Source: Deinandra increscens subsp. villosa (lineage: Eukaryota; Streptophyta; Magnoliopsida; Asterales; Asteraceae). From it: a DNA stretch of 64,000 bases. Positions 52,995 to 64,000 of this stretch are shown one piece after another (the stretch's first letter is position 1; each line of letters starts with the position of its first letter). The DNA lies in NCBI GenBank assembly GCA_039602395.1, contig JBCNJP010000023.1:32223061-32287060 (forward strand). Direction: 5' to 3'. The translations under genes and the position numbers were made by a program. The notes below the pieces were generated by a model. The model saw only the letters and a program-made list of their open reading frames with translations, did not search any database and was not told the origin of the DNA.

Positions 52995-54455
52995 AAAGAG
53001 AAAGTTGAAGTGTTGAAAAATTAAGAGTTGTACAAGAGTATGATGCATATTGTACAACTAGCTAAAGCCCAAATGTCTTAAAGTCAGAACCGGGTCCTCA
53101 ATGTGGGTTGGGTATTCTTATTCAAACCAGGTTACCTTGCTAGCTGTGCTTTTCCTTTTCAGACCTAAAAGAAGAACGATTGCAGGCAAACACCCTAATT
53201 CAAGTTAAGCACCAATCCATCCAAAAATCAGAAGTTGCAGACAATCTGATTTTGAAAAAAGCAACAAATGATATCCTTTTTTAGAGAGATTTTTCCTCTC
53301 CTTTTGATCTTCAAAGTAAACAAAACATGAATTTGATAATCTGATTTGAAATTCAAATGTAAAAGGAGGTAAAACAATGTCAAAATAACGAGCGAGAGTC
53401 TCCTTTGAAACATTTATGCCTGACTTTATTTAGAACTTTACAGAGACGATTCTCCTCCCTTCCATCTTCTCCATAGACGAATTCAAGCTCAAGCTGTCGA
53501 TCTCCCTGTCGAAATGGTTAAATTCAACTATTTCAGGTACGATTAGATTACTAATCCTCTTTCTAGGTTTTTCTTTCAGTTTTACGAGTTTCCATCAGGT
53601 TCTTTTTGAAAGGGTCAAATGATGAAGTTGTTTCGATGGAGCTTCCTGCACCTTCTACTTGCGTCTATGAATGATCTCTTTGTATAGGTAAATATTGCTG
53701 AAATTAGAGTTTTTTTTTGGATAATTTCTTTCATTTTGGTGGGATTCCAGAATTAGGGTTTCTGTTGACTTTAGGGATTTCTTGAAATTTAAACCAACAG
53801 CGTATGTTGATTTTTGGGCATTGTAATTTCTTTCATCTTGGTTGTGAGTAACATTATGTTTAATTTTTTACTTTTAGCGGCTCATCACTTGCTTAGGTCT
53901 CAGAAGATGTTAAATGCACCAGGTATACTGATTGCTCTGTATTACGTTTTTCATTTAGATTTTCTTCTAAGTTGTTATGTATTATTTCTAACCGTTTTTC
54001 AATTTGTTTTCAAATCTGCTGCATAAATCAGGAAATGCACTTTTATCGATTATATATTATAATCTCATTATCATTGTGTTCTTTCGGAATTGATTGTTTG
54101 ATTTAATTTTCTTCTTGATAATCGCTGTAGATGGCTACTCTAATCTCTGAAACTGAGCCGCTCACCTTTAGGCTTTATACTTCAGTTTCCTTTGATTTCA
54201 GTTTCAAATTGTATAATTGCATACATTCATTTTGAATTGATGATATGAATGGTTATTACTTGCAGGCACATGTTAGGGAAATTGATAAAGCGTGATTTGA
54301 TGACTGACACTGCCGATGCAAGTCCATGATGATGTATGCGTGTTTCAAACCTCTTATGAACTGCTACCAATTGTTTATCTTTCTAAATTTTGTTGAAACT
54401 TTATGTTTGGGCTAAGACAGTGATGTCTGCTTCTTTTTAGTTTGGTTATATGTAG
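52993..54455 (+). other. Mostly noncoding, possible upstream gene pieces
   Basis: Short ATG segments exist, such as MVKFNYF at 53514 with a GT after CAG, and NDEVVSMELPAPSTC near 53618-53662. The latter recalls the start of plant methyl-CpG-binding-domain proteins, but only weakly. I could not join them into a phased model. Confidence 0.3.
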
Positions 54456-54837
54456 CGAGTTTAATGGGATATTCTTGGATTATTCAAGACAGAGGGCCAC
54501 CGTCAAAACGATTTCTAAGCTCTTTACAATTGCCGAGGTAGATTGGTCTTATACTCTTATTTCTCTTTGGTTGAGTATGATATAACAACATTATCAATAT
54601 ATTAATAAATGAAATAGTGATATTTTCTCTAAAAAAGAAAGGAAATATTTTTTGATCATTTTATTTTCTTATGCAGGCTGCAAATCTTAAAAAAAAGATC
54701 AATAGTATGTTCAATGGGAGCATGTAAGTAAGGCTGTAAGTTTTAGTTTATTCTGGTGTAACTCTCATGGAGTGGTTTATTTTCTAAAAAAGCTTAGAAC
54801 AACAACAGAATCAGATCTTAGTTTTTGGTATGCACTT

Positions 54838-55214
54838 TGTTAGAGCATATATCTATGCTATGATGTGTCTCGTGTATTGTATCTAGATTAGAGTGAGTCT
54901 GTGTGTTGTAGTAACAATATCATTGGTGTTGTACCAAATGGTACGCCGGACCATATGGTACATCCGTACCAGATGGTGAACCATTTGGTACGCAGTTTAG
55001 TCACTAAGTATAAATAAGTTCGTGTTAGAATGTGCAGGACAACTAGTGGAGAACTTCTGTCATTTTCTATATTTTCTATGTGTGTTCTAGAGAGAGAAAC
55101 TAGAGATAGTCTTCTTTGTATCTTCAAGTGATCAATAAGAATTCTCTTATTTACATCTCGTGTTCATTACATTGATCAAAGCATGCAGTAGTAAGATCGT
55201 ATCTCGGTTTTACA
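54838..55214 (+). repeat. Element F 5' LTR
   Basis: 377 bp, TGTTAGAGCATATATC to GTTTTACA. TATA box TATAAATAAG near 55009. GGTACGCCGGACC and GGTACATCCG motifs lie upstream of it. Confidence 0.93.
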
Positions 55215-55469
55215 AGTGGTATCAGAGCATTTGGTTGCTCTACTGCTGTGTTTTTGATCAATTTTCGGATTTTTAGAGAGAGAAAGTGTGGGTTTTCTTC
55301 ATTTTTCATCAAATTCTTCCAATTCCGAGTGTTTCCGAGGTAAAAAATTATTTCTGAGTGTTCCTAGTGAGTTCTTGCACCTTTCTGAAGCAAATTCAAG
55401 TTCAAATTTTCAAAATTCGCGAAAAATTATTTCTGAGTATTCCTAGTGAGTCCGCCTCAATAAATAATC

Positions 55470-55640
55470 TGGTCCGTCACTGGTCTGCCGCTGGTCCGCT
55501 AGGAAATCTTCAAGTTGGTTCGTGGCATTTATTTTTTGGTCCGTCACTGGTCCGTCACTGGTCCGTCGCTAGTCCGTCACTGGTCCGTCGCTAGTCCGTC
55601 ACTGGTACGCCGCTGGTCCACTGAATTTTGGTCCGCTGGC
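55470..55640 (+). repeat. Element F leader array of CTGGTCCGTC motifs
   Basis: About a dozen tightly packed copies of (A)CTGGTCCGTC/CTAGTCCGTCG lie before the gag start. Confidence 0.8.
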
Positions 55641-55793
55641 AATTTCTTAAAAGTGTGATAACTTTTGCATCGGAAATTGCTACGAGAGCCATAAGTACTC
55701 AAATCGATCGTCTCGACGAGCTCTACGTTGTTCGTTCAAATTTGATGTTCAAAATCATATTCTAACATCTTCGTTTTCTAGTTTGAAGTTTTG

Positions 55794-58228
55794 ACGTCCG
55801 ATTTCACCGATTTCAAAATGAAAGAAATTGATGCATTCGTTGCGGGTCATCATCAGAATGTGCCAAAATTGATGAAGTGTGAGGACTATCCGAGTTGGGT
55901 AATGAAATTTAAAACATATCTTGATTCCGTGGATAAAGATTTGTGGATTCTGATCAATCAGCTATATGTCTACCCAACTAATGCTCATGGACATCCCATA
56001 TGGCAAATGGATCTTTCAAATGCAGGAAAGAAGTAGTATGAAAATGAAAAGAAGACATATGCATTTTTAAAGTTGGCAATATCAAGTGAGTTGTTTGTGT
56101 ATTTTTAAGGATTGTTGGAGATCAAAAGTATTGTGGGATAATCTGAAAATAAGATGTGAATATCACAATATGCAACTTTATCGGAATTCAAGGTCAAACA
56201 AGAGTTCTAACGGTGAGATTGAAGAGTTAGAAAAGAAGCTGACAAAGTTGACCGAAGAAAATGGTATTCTGATAAAAGAGTTGGAGAAATGGAAGAAGAA
56301 TGCTACAGAAATATCTGATTCTTCAAAGATGCCAGATTTGATGACAGAATTTTCTCGTCTGGTTGATAAATGTGAAATGATTTCACATAAAAAGAAGAAA
56401 ATTCGGGATTTGTTTACTAATTCTCATTTCTTAAGTGATGAAAGTCAGAAGAAAGAAGAAGAATGTGCTCCGAATAAAGCTGCTGTGAAAGAATCGAAAT
56501 TTCAAATTGAAATTGAGGATTTAAAGAAAACAATTGACAAATTGCTGAGTGAGAATGGGAAGTTATGAAAAGAAGTTGGTGAAGATAAACAACAGATTTT
56601 GAAGTTACAAAATGAAAATGCAGAGGTGTATAGAAATGCTGAAAAATGGGAGCACGAAGCAAAAGATGCTATTGGAAATTTTGATGCTTTGTTTAAGAAA
56701 TCAACAGCAAGAGTAGAATCGCTTAAGCAATCTTATGATGAACTTAAGAAAGAGTTTGATAAATTTAATGTTGTAGAAAATCATCATCAATTGGTACATT
56801 CTGAATTACAAGACAAAGTCATAAGTTTGAAAAAGGAAAATCAGTTGTTGACAAGGAATATTGAGATTCATGAGGGAAGAGTGAAGAAAATTACACAAGA
56901 AGTGTATGATGCTCATGATAAAATGAGGAGAGAAAAAATCTTATCAAACAGAGCTTCAGAAAAGTTAATTGATTCAGAAAAAGCATTGGGTGAAGCTCAA
57001 AAGAAGATATCAGATTTAAATATTGAGGTTTTGGATCTTAAAAGACAGTTGAATAATCTGACGAATTCACATTCATTCACCAGTTACTTGTGCAATGATG
57101 AGAATTTCAAGAAAGTGTTTGGAGGCAAAGAATACAATCAAATTCCACATCTGTTATTCAATCTGATCCTTTAGGTGATCTCAAGTCTTCTGATGAAATT
57201 GGCGATATTCTGAATTTGCCACTGAGAAATCTGAAAAGAAGAAAACTCAGTCATCTAACAAGAAAGAAAAGACTAAGCCAAAAGGTGAGACTACACCTGT
57301 CAAATTTGTGTCTGGTTGTCCTAGATTAGATGATGGATCAATTCCTATTGGAAAAATGGCTGAGCAAGATGAAAAGAAGTTTTCTGAAGAAAAGGATGCT
57401 GCAGACTTGGTTGACACTAACAATTTAAAGGGAATTAAAGCTTCGTTTAATCAAGCTGCTAAATCTGGCCATGTTAGTTCTCAAGTTGATTTATCAAAGC
57501 TACCAGGTTACAAACAGTCTGGTTTGGGTAGTGGGAACAAGAAATTTGAGAAGAAAGACAAGAAGAACATGCCTAAGAAAGCTCCAAAAGAAAAGAAATA
57601 TACAAATCTTGATCAAATTTATCATTTGGCTCAGGTTTTCATATCAACAATGGAGAAAGGATTCGGGAGTCAACAATCAAAGAAAGATTTGACGAAGAAG
57701 ATTTTCTCAAATCCGTCTCAAGCTGGTCACAGACATCCTGGTTGGTCTTCTTCAGGTTTAAATCCTACTCCTCAAAATCCAACATCCAAATGGGTGCACA
57801 AGAATCAGTTTCAACCATTAGATGATTTTTATGATTCTTTTGACTCTGATGATATGTGTCATACGGTTCAGGATAAACGAACACCGAAACGATCCTATCG
57901 TTTGTGCTATTAATGTCGCTGACCAGGCCACATGGCACACGATTGTCCTGAAACTTCAAAAAGAACTTTTTCTAACAAATCTGCCACATTTATTGATGAA
58001 TCGGGCAGAGTTTTTACTGAGTCCACATCCACATCTTTTAAATCTTCAAAGAAACAATTTTGTAAATATGATTCAAACATGGATAGTTCATCCACTGGAA
58101 GTGACTCATTAAAAACAAAAAAACCAAAAATGCAGAGGCGACCTAAGTTGGTCACCAAGGCTGCAAATGATTTTGAAGAAGACACTGGTCGACCAGAAGC
58201 TGTGTACTTCGGGTCATTTGAATACTAA
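55794..58228 (+). pseudogene. Element F Gag-like ORF, internally deleted and broken
   Basis: Where A has ATG-TCC-GAT, F has ACG-TCC-GAT at 55794, so the start codon is lost. A TAG at 56034-56036, a frameshift near 56090 and a large internal deletion (after an IRCE block equivalent to VRCEG of A, straight into the coiled coil) remove the first zinc knuckle. The coiled coil is open 56206-56568 and 56599-57174. The C-terminal half (57308-57913) is open up to the second knuckle, which itself holds TAA (57911-57913) and TGA (57920-57922) around PGHMAHDC. It ends with DTGRPEAVYFGSF before the stop at 58226-58228. Confidence 0.84.
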
Positions 58229-58882
58229 TCATTTAAACCAGAGTGCAAGTACTTTTAGAAGACCTATCGGTGATTGAAAAGTTGCTGATGGAGAAGTATT
58301 CTGCTGCTTTAATTTAAATTTCAAGAAATATCAAATTTCAAAAACTGATTTTTTTCTGAAAGCTAAAACTTCAAGGTATCCATGTCGAAAGGTCAAATTT
58401 TTTTCCTTTTATGCATTTCGTAAGTAGTTTACAAGGAGAAAATTGAAACACCAAAAATAGTGTCTTTGTGTTTTTGTTAAAATGAAAATGCAAAAAATAG
58501 AGTTTTCATTTTAAAGGGGAGAAAACTGGAAAAATACAAAAACATTGGAAAACATAAAAATACAAAAACATTGAAAAATTAGAAATTGTATCCGACATGA
58601 TTAGGAAATGATGGTACATTGGCGTACGTGTCTCTCTCATGGATAAATTAGATGAAAAAGCCATAAGATCATTGCTCGATGTGCTTGGTAGGCTCGGCAT
58701 TAAATCAGAAAGTATTCAGATTTGATATTCACTAAATACTAATGCTTGACCAAGTGGACAACATCTTGATGCATATCTCATGATATCAAGAAAAAGATAT
58801 GTGGAAAAGAAAAATGAGAAGTCATTGTGTATACATATGTTCATTTTGCAAAGATTTAAACTTGTTTGATTTTCTTTATTTT

Positions 58883-59123
58883 GTCAAACGATCGGAGTTT
58901 CTCTGCGTGTCCACAAGACCAACCTGATTGTTGTTCGTTTGACATTCTGCTTTATTTTCTTTGGTGTTTCGTATAACTCATCGGAATTTCTCTGCGTGTA
59001 CGCGAGTACCAGCCTGATTTTTGTTGGGTTACACAATTTCAACTTGTTTTTATTTTCTTATTTTGTTAAATCCGAGGCCTTATCTGCGTATCGAAAGATC
59101 GACCTTAAGGTAGACGATTTAAC
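58883..59123 (+). other. Triple structured stem-loop array (element F)
   Basis: Hairpin 1 is 58883-58943 (GTCAAACGA/TCGTTTGAC); its apical stem is changed on both sides to GTC-CACAA-GAC. Hairpin 2 is 58971-59034 (GTATAACTCA with TGGGTTACAC, one mismatch and one G-U), loop GCGA. Hairpin 3 is 59065-59123 (GTTAAATC/GATTTAAC), loop GAAA. A polypurine-like tract AAAGGGGAGA at 58513-58522 precedes the array. Confidence 0.8.
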
Positions 59124-59922
59124 GTTCTTATTTATTTTTGCATGGAACACGGTTGACTAAATCACGAGTACAATAGTTATGTGATTAAATCACAAATGAA
59201 ATCACAAAGTGTGATATAAAAGAAAATACATATGTGAGTATGTCTGATAGTGTGGGGTACGTTGGTCAAAGCAAATCTAATCAATACTAATAACATATTC
59301 AGATGTTATGAGTATGATTGTGCCTGAGTTTAAGATGGAGAAATTGTACCAGTAATCGACATGACTTTTGTGCTGAAGTAATTGAAATTGAAGTGTAGTT
59401 CAGCATGTCATGTTCAATATGATCCCAAGTTGTGATCTTTCTCACAAAAGACAAAAATAGTGTTTGATTCTGTATTGCATTTATGTTTCATATCTGAAAA
59501 GTCCAAAAATATTTTTGGTGTGTTTTGATATAGAGTTTCAAAAAGCCAAAAAGATTTTAGTTCTTATTTGTTTTTGACCGATCGACATGTGATACGAAAT
59601 CAAATTTCAAAAACCTATCTTGGGTTCTCGAAGAGAAGTTTTGCGCCAAGATTAAATTAAGTTTTCAAAAGAAAATGGAAACCGCGTTTCTGTCTTCTGA
59701 AATTGCAGGTTATGTGTGTCAAGACTCGAGCATGGTGAAAGGGGGAGTTTGAAGTATCTTTCATAAGTGGATCTTGAAGATCAAAGACGATTCAAGAGTG
59801 ATCCAGCCATGCAAGCTCTATTTCTGACAAGATTTCAAGTTGAAGATCGGATGCAGCAATGTTGTTGATTGAAGACTGAAGTTTCGTTAGAATATAGATA
59901 CACTACATGTTAACGGGGAGTT

Positions 59923-60303
59923 TGTTAGAGCATATATCTATGCTATGATGTGTCTCGTGTATTGTATCTAGATTAGAGTGAGTATGTGTGTTGTGATAAC
60001 AATATCATTGGTGTTGTACCAAATGGTACGCCGGACCATATGGTACGTCCGTACCAGATGGTGAACGATTTGGTACGCAGGCTGTTTAGTCACTAAGTAT
60101 ACATAGGTTCGTGTTAGAATGTGCAGGACAACTAGTGGAGAACTTCTGTCATTTTCTACATTTTCTGTGTGTGTTCTAGAGAGAGAAACTAGAGAGAGTC
60201 TTCTTTGTATCTTCAAGTGATCAATAAGAATTCTCTTATTTACATCTCGTGTTCATTACATTGATCAAAGCATGCAGTAGTAAGATCGTATCTCGGTTTT
60301 ACA
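59923..60303 (+). repeat. Element F 3' LTR
   Basis: 381 bp; a 4-bp insertion relative to the 5' copy. The TATA box is altered to TATACATA near 60098, so this copy is probably a weaker promoter. Confidence 0.92.
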
Positions 60304-60983
60304 CACTTCAGATATACAACACAGAGGACAGGTCTGTGCTTCAGGTAGTTCTTCGTGCTTCAAAGGATACAACAATAAACAGTGGTGGAAAGAATGTGGG
60401 TAGGAATCCATTTTATAATCTGAATTTGTTAAAATATTTTCTATATACTACTGTACTTTTTGAGTAACATGTCGTAATGTTTTTGTAACATTTAACCTGT
60501 GTTAGGTTGGGACCACATGGAAAGCATTGATAAATGTGACTATTATTGATATTGGTGGAAGCTTTCTTAGCCTTTCGTTTGTGCACACTGCTCTTCAAAT
60601 AGGTTAGCTTCCTAACAACATGTTTTATTGAGGTATTAATCAGTGTTATTTACTCAGTGGGCTCTACAGAATAAAAGTTGCTTAAAAACTGGCAATTTGC
60701 AGATCCAGAGGGTGGTAAATCAGCAGGAGGAAGACAGCTTCGCTTGTAAGTATTGTGTACATATTGCGTGCTCCGTGATATGTCAGGTGTGACTTATCAA
60801 AGTTGCTTCCCACTTCTGTTTGGAGAATTACTTTTCCACGTTGAAGAAGGTAAAATATATCCAACCCAGTTCATATTGGCTTTAGTTATTATGTTTCCAA
60901 ATGCAAATGGTCAAAACACAACACTTTTAAGTCCATAGTACTAGAAGCAGTTTGAAAAAAAAAAGGAAAATTAGTTCATTAGT

Positions 60984-61124
60984 TACCCCTAAATCAAGAG
61001 GTCAGCTATGTACCCACGTCTTTTTGTGTTTCTTTATTTGGTTTGATTTGTAAGGTACCCTTAAATTAAGAGGTCTGCTATGTACCCACGTCTTTTTGTG
61101 TTTCTTTATTTGGTTTGATTTGTA
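60984..61124. repeat. Tandem duplication, two ~69-bp units
   Basis: TACCC(C)TAAAT...AAGAGGTC through GGTTTGATTTGTA occurs at 60984-61052 and 61056-61124 with only a few differences. Confidence 0.85.
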
Positions 61125-61589
61125 CTTAAAATCATTGGAAAAGTATGGTTTGCATTTAACTGAAGCAAGTAATGTGTGAAATACATGTATGAATAGAGGC
61201 CTATTTGCTTCTACTTATTTGCTTAACAACTACTACTTCATAGTGAAGTTGATATTAAACTTTGTGTAGTTTAGTGATGATTTAGCTCAAAATCCATTTA
61301 ATTTACCTGAGTTTTTATGTTAAAATGGAAGAATTTTGTTATTTTCAATTTGTGTTTGCTATAGTCTACATCAGAGTCAGTAACTAACTTTATAATTTCA
61401 AAGTGTTTATGCTTATAGACTTTGTAGATAGCTAAATGTTGGTGTTAAACTTGTTGTTCGATACTTCCTCTTCTTATATAGTAGCTTAATGAGACTTTTA
61501 AAGATGAATTAGTTTTAAGTATTTTATTGTTTATAACTAACTCCAGTTGATATACAGGTATGGGATTCTTAATAAAATCACTATTGATG

Positions 61590-61593
<4 letters not shown>

Positions 61594-61626
<33 letters not shown>
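61594..61626. repeat. TA microsatellite
   Basis: About 33 bp of TA dinucleotides. Confidence 0.9.
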
Positions 61627-61627
<1 letters not shown>

Positions 61628-62094
61628 CGTGCTCTACAGATAGTGCTTCACTTTTTGCTGCCATAAATGATTATATTTTTCATGACTGTTTCTTAGGTAT
61701 ATATTGTGTCGGCTTCTTTGTACCTTGGTTTTTTAGAAGTCTACTCATTTTAATCCAACTAAAACAGTATTCCTAACTAACATTCAAGATCTGCAATACA
61801 TGACTGTTTTTACAATTTCGTACTAATACTATAAAAAAAAAACCTTACATGTAGTATCCTCTTTTGTCAAAAAGTGTGAATTTACAGAATATTCATGTTA
61901 GAAAATAGAAACGGAACAGGAGGTCAAGAATAATACCTCAATTATCGGGTAAAACGAGTCAGAAATTTATTCTGAATGCAGTGGTATCCCGACGTGTAAA
62001 TTTATTGAAACAGGTAAAAAATTGTAGTGTGCTTTATTTTGATTCTAAAGTTTTTGCAGCTTCATGTAGCTTAATTGTTCTATATAGAATTTGT

Positions 62095-62145
62095 CATATA
62101 GAACAATTTGTCATATAGGATCGATATGACAAATTGTTCTATATG
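62095..62145. repeat. Perfect 22-bp inverted repeat (hairpin)
   Basis: Arms 62095-62116 and 62124-62145 are exact reverse complements around a 7-base loop AGGATCG. A shorter copy of the arm's start (TCTATATAGAATTTGTCATA) lies just upstream, suggesting the hairpin grew by local duplication. Confidence 0.8.
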
Positions 62146-62627
62146 TTGAATGAAAACTGGAAAGATTTTGGGAGTCTAAAACCCAAGTATAAGTGGTGAA
62201 AGTATGATTTGAGACGCGAGGGGTTCCGCTCGGAGCCTCGCGATACGTGATGGGATCCAGGGTCCGATTTTATTGATTTTCCATGTTGTTTGTAATGCTA
62301 ATATTGTGCGGTGACTTAAACACTGATTTAGTTGGTGTAAATTGTCAGGTGAACTTAAGAGGTGACCGGATTACGATGGAGCCAAAGTGAATCAAACAAT
62401 CATCAATTCATCAAATTTTGTGGTAAGAGATCACCGTAACATCTATGTTATGTTACATACCTTATTATTGACTCATAGTTGCAATAATCATGTGAAATGC
62501 AAATTGTTTAGAAAAGTGATGGATTTGATCAATGTGACAAGTCAAGAAGTTGAATATAACTATGAAGTATAGCAATTAGAGTCAAGCTCTAAGTAATTGA
62601 TGATGAATGGAAACGAGGTTACATTAT

Positions 62628-63022
62628 TGTTGGGCTATACTTAGTGAGGCATGAACATTAGAGAAGTGGGCTTGCATAGTAATGGGCTATTTTTGTTTCC
62701 GATTTGGGCTTGATGAGCCGGTCATCTTGTGGGTTTACGATTTTCATTAGGGCTTTTGTAAGGGTAGTATAAATACCCAAGTAGTTTATGATTACTACCA
62801 GTTATTGATTACGATTTTCAGCCTCCCTCTTGTATTTACGATCGTGAACTCATCTAATAGAAGATTGATCAAGTTTCATTCAAGATTTGATTGTGTTGCT
62901 TTGTTTTTTTTATCTCATATCAAGTCTCTTTCATCATCTTCTTGTTGAATCACTCACAAACAAGGATTCCGCACTTGTTTGTGTTTACGATATCGTGTAC
63001 GATTGTTGTTTTGGGACCAACA
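62628..63022 (+). repeat. Element H 5' LTR
   Basis: 395 bp with a TATA box GTATAAATACC at about 62768-62778. TTTACGA or TTACGATT motifs also occur inside the LTR. Confidence 0.75.
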
Positions 63023-63024
63023 AT

Positions 63025-63037
63025 TGGTATCAGAGCC
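63025..63037 (+). promoter_or_regulatory. Element H primer-binding site
   Basis: TGGTATCAGAGCC, complementary to initiator tRNA-Met. Confidence 0.88.
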
Positions 63038-63109
63038 AAGAATCATCTGATTCGAGGTTCCACGATATTAGATTCGAGTGTTTAGCTAGAAAAAGTGGAA
63101 GCTTGCTGC

Positions 63110-63450
63110 TGTTTTTTGGTGTTTACGACATTTTCTGGGCAGTTCTCGGTGTTTACGATCAGTGTTGTTCATCAAATCTGGGTTTACGAGCTGCAAGAAA
63201 GTGATTACGACTTCAAGATTGGATTTTTGAGTGTTTACGACCTTGTTTACGAATTAGTATTATGTTCACGACTTCAAGATCCGTTTTTAAGTATTTACGA
63301 TAGTGTTTACGTTCCGGAAGAGTTTACGACAGGGATTACGATCGGAATCAGGTTCACGATCACGTTTACGACCCGGAGGTGTTCACGATTCTGTTTACGA
63401 TCTGCAAGCGTGTCATTATCGTGAACTGGTGTTTACGATCGGAAACACTT
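63110..63450 (+). repeat. Element H leader array of GTTTACGA motifs
   Basis: At least a dozen copies of G(T)TTTACGA or GTTCACGA with irregular spacing fill the leader and continue the motif seen in the LTR. Confidence 0.82.
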
Positions 63451-63488
63451 TTGGACCTCATTTTCTTAAGTTTTCCTAAACTTTCGTC

Positions 63489-64000
63489 ATGGATTTTAAA
63501 CCTAGCATGTACCAAAAACTGGAATTTGAGATTGGATCGACTACCCGTCCTCCCAGACTCACATCTGCTGATAACTTCCTTGAATGGAAATACAGATTTC
63601 AGAACCGTTTGAAAAGTGTTGATCTGAGACTTTGGAGATCAGCTGTCCATGGACCATTCATTCCTACTCACACTGAAGCAGGAAAAGTTGGAGTGGTGAA
63701 AACTGAAGCAGAATACTCGGATGATGATTGGGAAAAATGCAACAAGGATGAGAGAGCATATGCTATCATGACAATGGCATTGACTCTGGAGATTGCACAA
63801 GGGTTTAAGAAGTACAAGACTGCAAAGAAACTCTAGGATGCTCTGGTGGTGGCATATGAAGGAAATCCAGATATCAAGGCAAGCCGTAAACAGATGTTGA
63901 AGAAGAAGTTCAACTTGTTCAATCACATTCAAGGAGAGTCCTTTGAAGCTCAAGTTCAAAGATTTGTGTCCTTAATTACTGAGATGTCAAGCTACGATGT
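63489..64000 (+). pseudogene. Element H Gag, N-terminal part with one in-frame stop
   Basis: The ATG at 63489 starts MDFKPSMYQKLEFEIGSTTR. The copia Gag pattern is clear: NFLEWKYRFQNRLKSVDLRL, ERAYAIMTMALT, then AKKL-stop-DALVVAYEG. The TAG at 63834-63836 stands where this motif normally has Trp (LWDAL in A), a single G-to-A change. The frame is open again to the window end (KKKFNLFNHIQGESFEAQVQ). Only the first ~170 residues are visible. Confidence 0.82.

Larger units (their letters stand above)
54838..60303 (+). mobile_element. Element F: gag-only Sirevirus-like LTR retrotransposon
   Basis: 5.47 kb with LTRs of 377 and 381 bp and exact CACTT duplications (54833-54837, 60304-60308). Primer site TGGTATCAGAGC is at 55217-55228 and polypurine tract AACGGGGAGTT at 59912-59922. 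The 3' noncoding region, including the hairpin array, is clearly homologous to A. It lacks pol, and its Gag also lacks the first zinc-knuckle region. By eye about 10 LTR substitutions plus a 4-bp indel separate the two LTRs. Gag is broken, so F is a defective relative of A. Confidence 0.94.
54456..60745 (+). pseudogene. Unidentified spliced gene fragment (four phased exons), exon 3 split by element F
   Basis: Four plus-strand segments have AG acceptors, GT donors and matching phases. Exon 1 is 54456-54537 (EFNGIFLDYSRQRATVKTIS...). Exon 2 is 54677-54723 (AANLKKKINSMFNGS, donor GTAAGT). Exon 3 is 54822-54837 plus 60309-60399 (FWYALQIYNTEDRSVLQVVL..., joined across element F). Exon 4 is 60703-60745 (PEGGKSAGGRQLRL, donor GTAAGT). 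The frame stays open across all three junctions and across the CACTT duplication, which supports real coding ancestry. I do not recognise the protein. No start or end was found, so it may be a captured or degraded gene piece. Confidence 0.45.
60746..62627. other. Noncoding DNA with a tandem duplication, TA run and hairpin
   Basis: Mostly intron-like AT-rich DNA. One isolated open stretch at about 61911-62013 (PQLSGKTSQKFILNAVVSRR, followed by CAG|GTAAAA) could be another exon of the fragment upstream, but no phase can be assigned. Confidence 0.4.
62628..64000 (+). mobile_element. Element H: 5' end of another copia/SIRE-like LTR retrotransposon (cut by window end)
   Basis: A putative 395-bp LTR (62628-63022) starts TGTTGG and ends CCAACA. 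It is followed by the primer site TGGTATCAGAGCC, a leader full of GTTTACGA motifs and a Gag start. The second LTR lies outside the window, so the left boundary rests on the TG...CA ends and the primer-site position only. Confidence 0.8.

Noticed and set aside
53618..53662. Methyl-CpG-binding-domain gene
   Set aside because: Only about 15 residues (NDEVVSMELPAPSTC) resemble the N-terminal end of such proteins, followed by a stop; too short to support.

Overview
This is plant nuclear DNA: AT-rich, intron-containing gene fragments, and most of the 64 kb made of LTR retrotransposons. The Sirevirus-type (Ty1/copia SIRE) gag, pol and extra 3' ORFs suggest a eudicot, and I would guess Asteraceae (inference, not proven here). 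I see no intact host gene and no rRNA, tRNA or CRISPR.

Layout. (1) 1-1129: noncoding DNA with short direct repeats and a cold-shock-domain gene fragment. (2) Element A, 1130-7501 (+): a young gag-only LTR element with CCATG target duplications. (3) 7507-9740: noncoding DNA with a CACTA-like right terminus at 8645. (4) 9741-50841: a degraded minus-strand En/Spm (Transposase_24-type) gene whose last exon is split by a 39.6 kb nested stack. Gag-only element B (9964-49550, minus) lies in that gene. The long SIRE-like element C (15969-49343, plus) lies in one LTR of B. Element D (21027-29143, minus copia) lies in the integrase of C, and a 402-bp TRIM (26275-26676) lies in the gag of D. Element E (35782-47706, minus, SIRE-like) lies in ORF3 of C. 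Every junction has a 5-bp target duplication, exact for B and C and 4/5 for D, E and the TRIM. (5) 50842-54837: noncoding DNA, TA microsatellites, a MITE-like inverted repeat, then exon-like segments. (6) Element F, 54838-60303 (+): a third gag-only relative of A and B, inserted in an exon of an unidentified gene (CACTT duplication). (7) 60309-62627: the rest of that gene fragment and noncoding DNA. (8) Element H, 62628 to the window end: 5' LTR, primer site, leader and start of gag.

How parts relate. A, B and F keep LTRs, primer site, a two-zinc-knuckle Gag-like ORF and a long 3' noncoding region but lack protease, integrase and reverse transcriptase, so they would need enzymes from an autonomous element. 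C has a homologous Gag plus pol and the same 3' structured module, so it models the kind of element they came from. By-eye LTR divergence (approximate): A 0.5%, E 1.5%, D 2%, F 2.7%, B 4.3%, C 5%.

Most striking signals: a triple array of three-tier stem-loops in A, B, C and F with changed but still paired stems and mostly GNRA apical loops; a promoter-plus-intron-like module inside C before its ORF3; and element-specific CpG-containing short motifs repeated in each element's LTR and leader.
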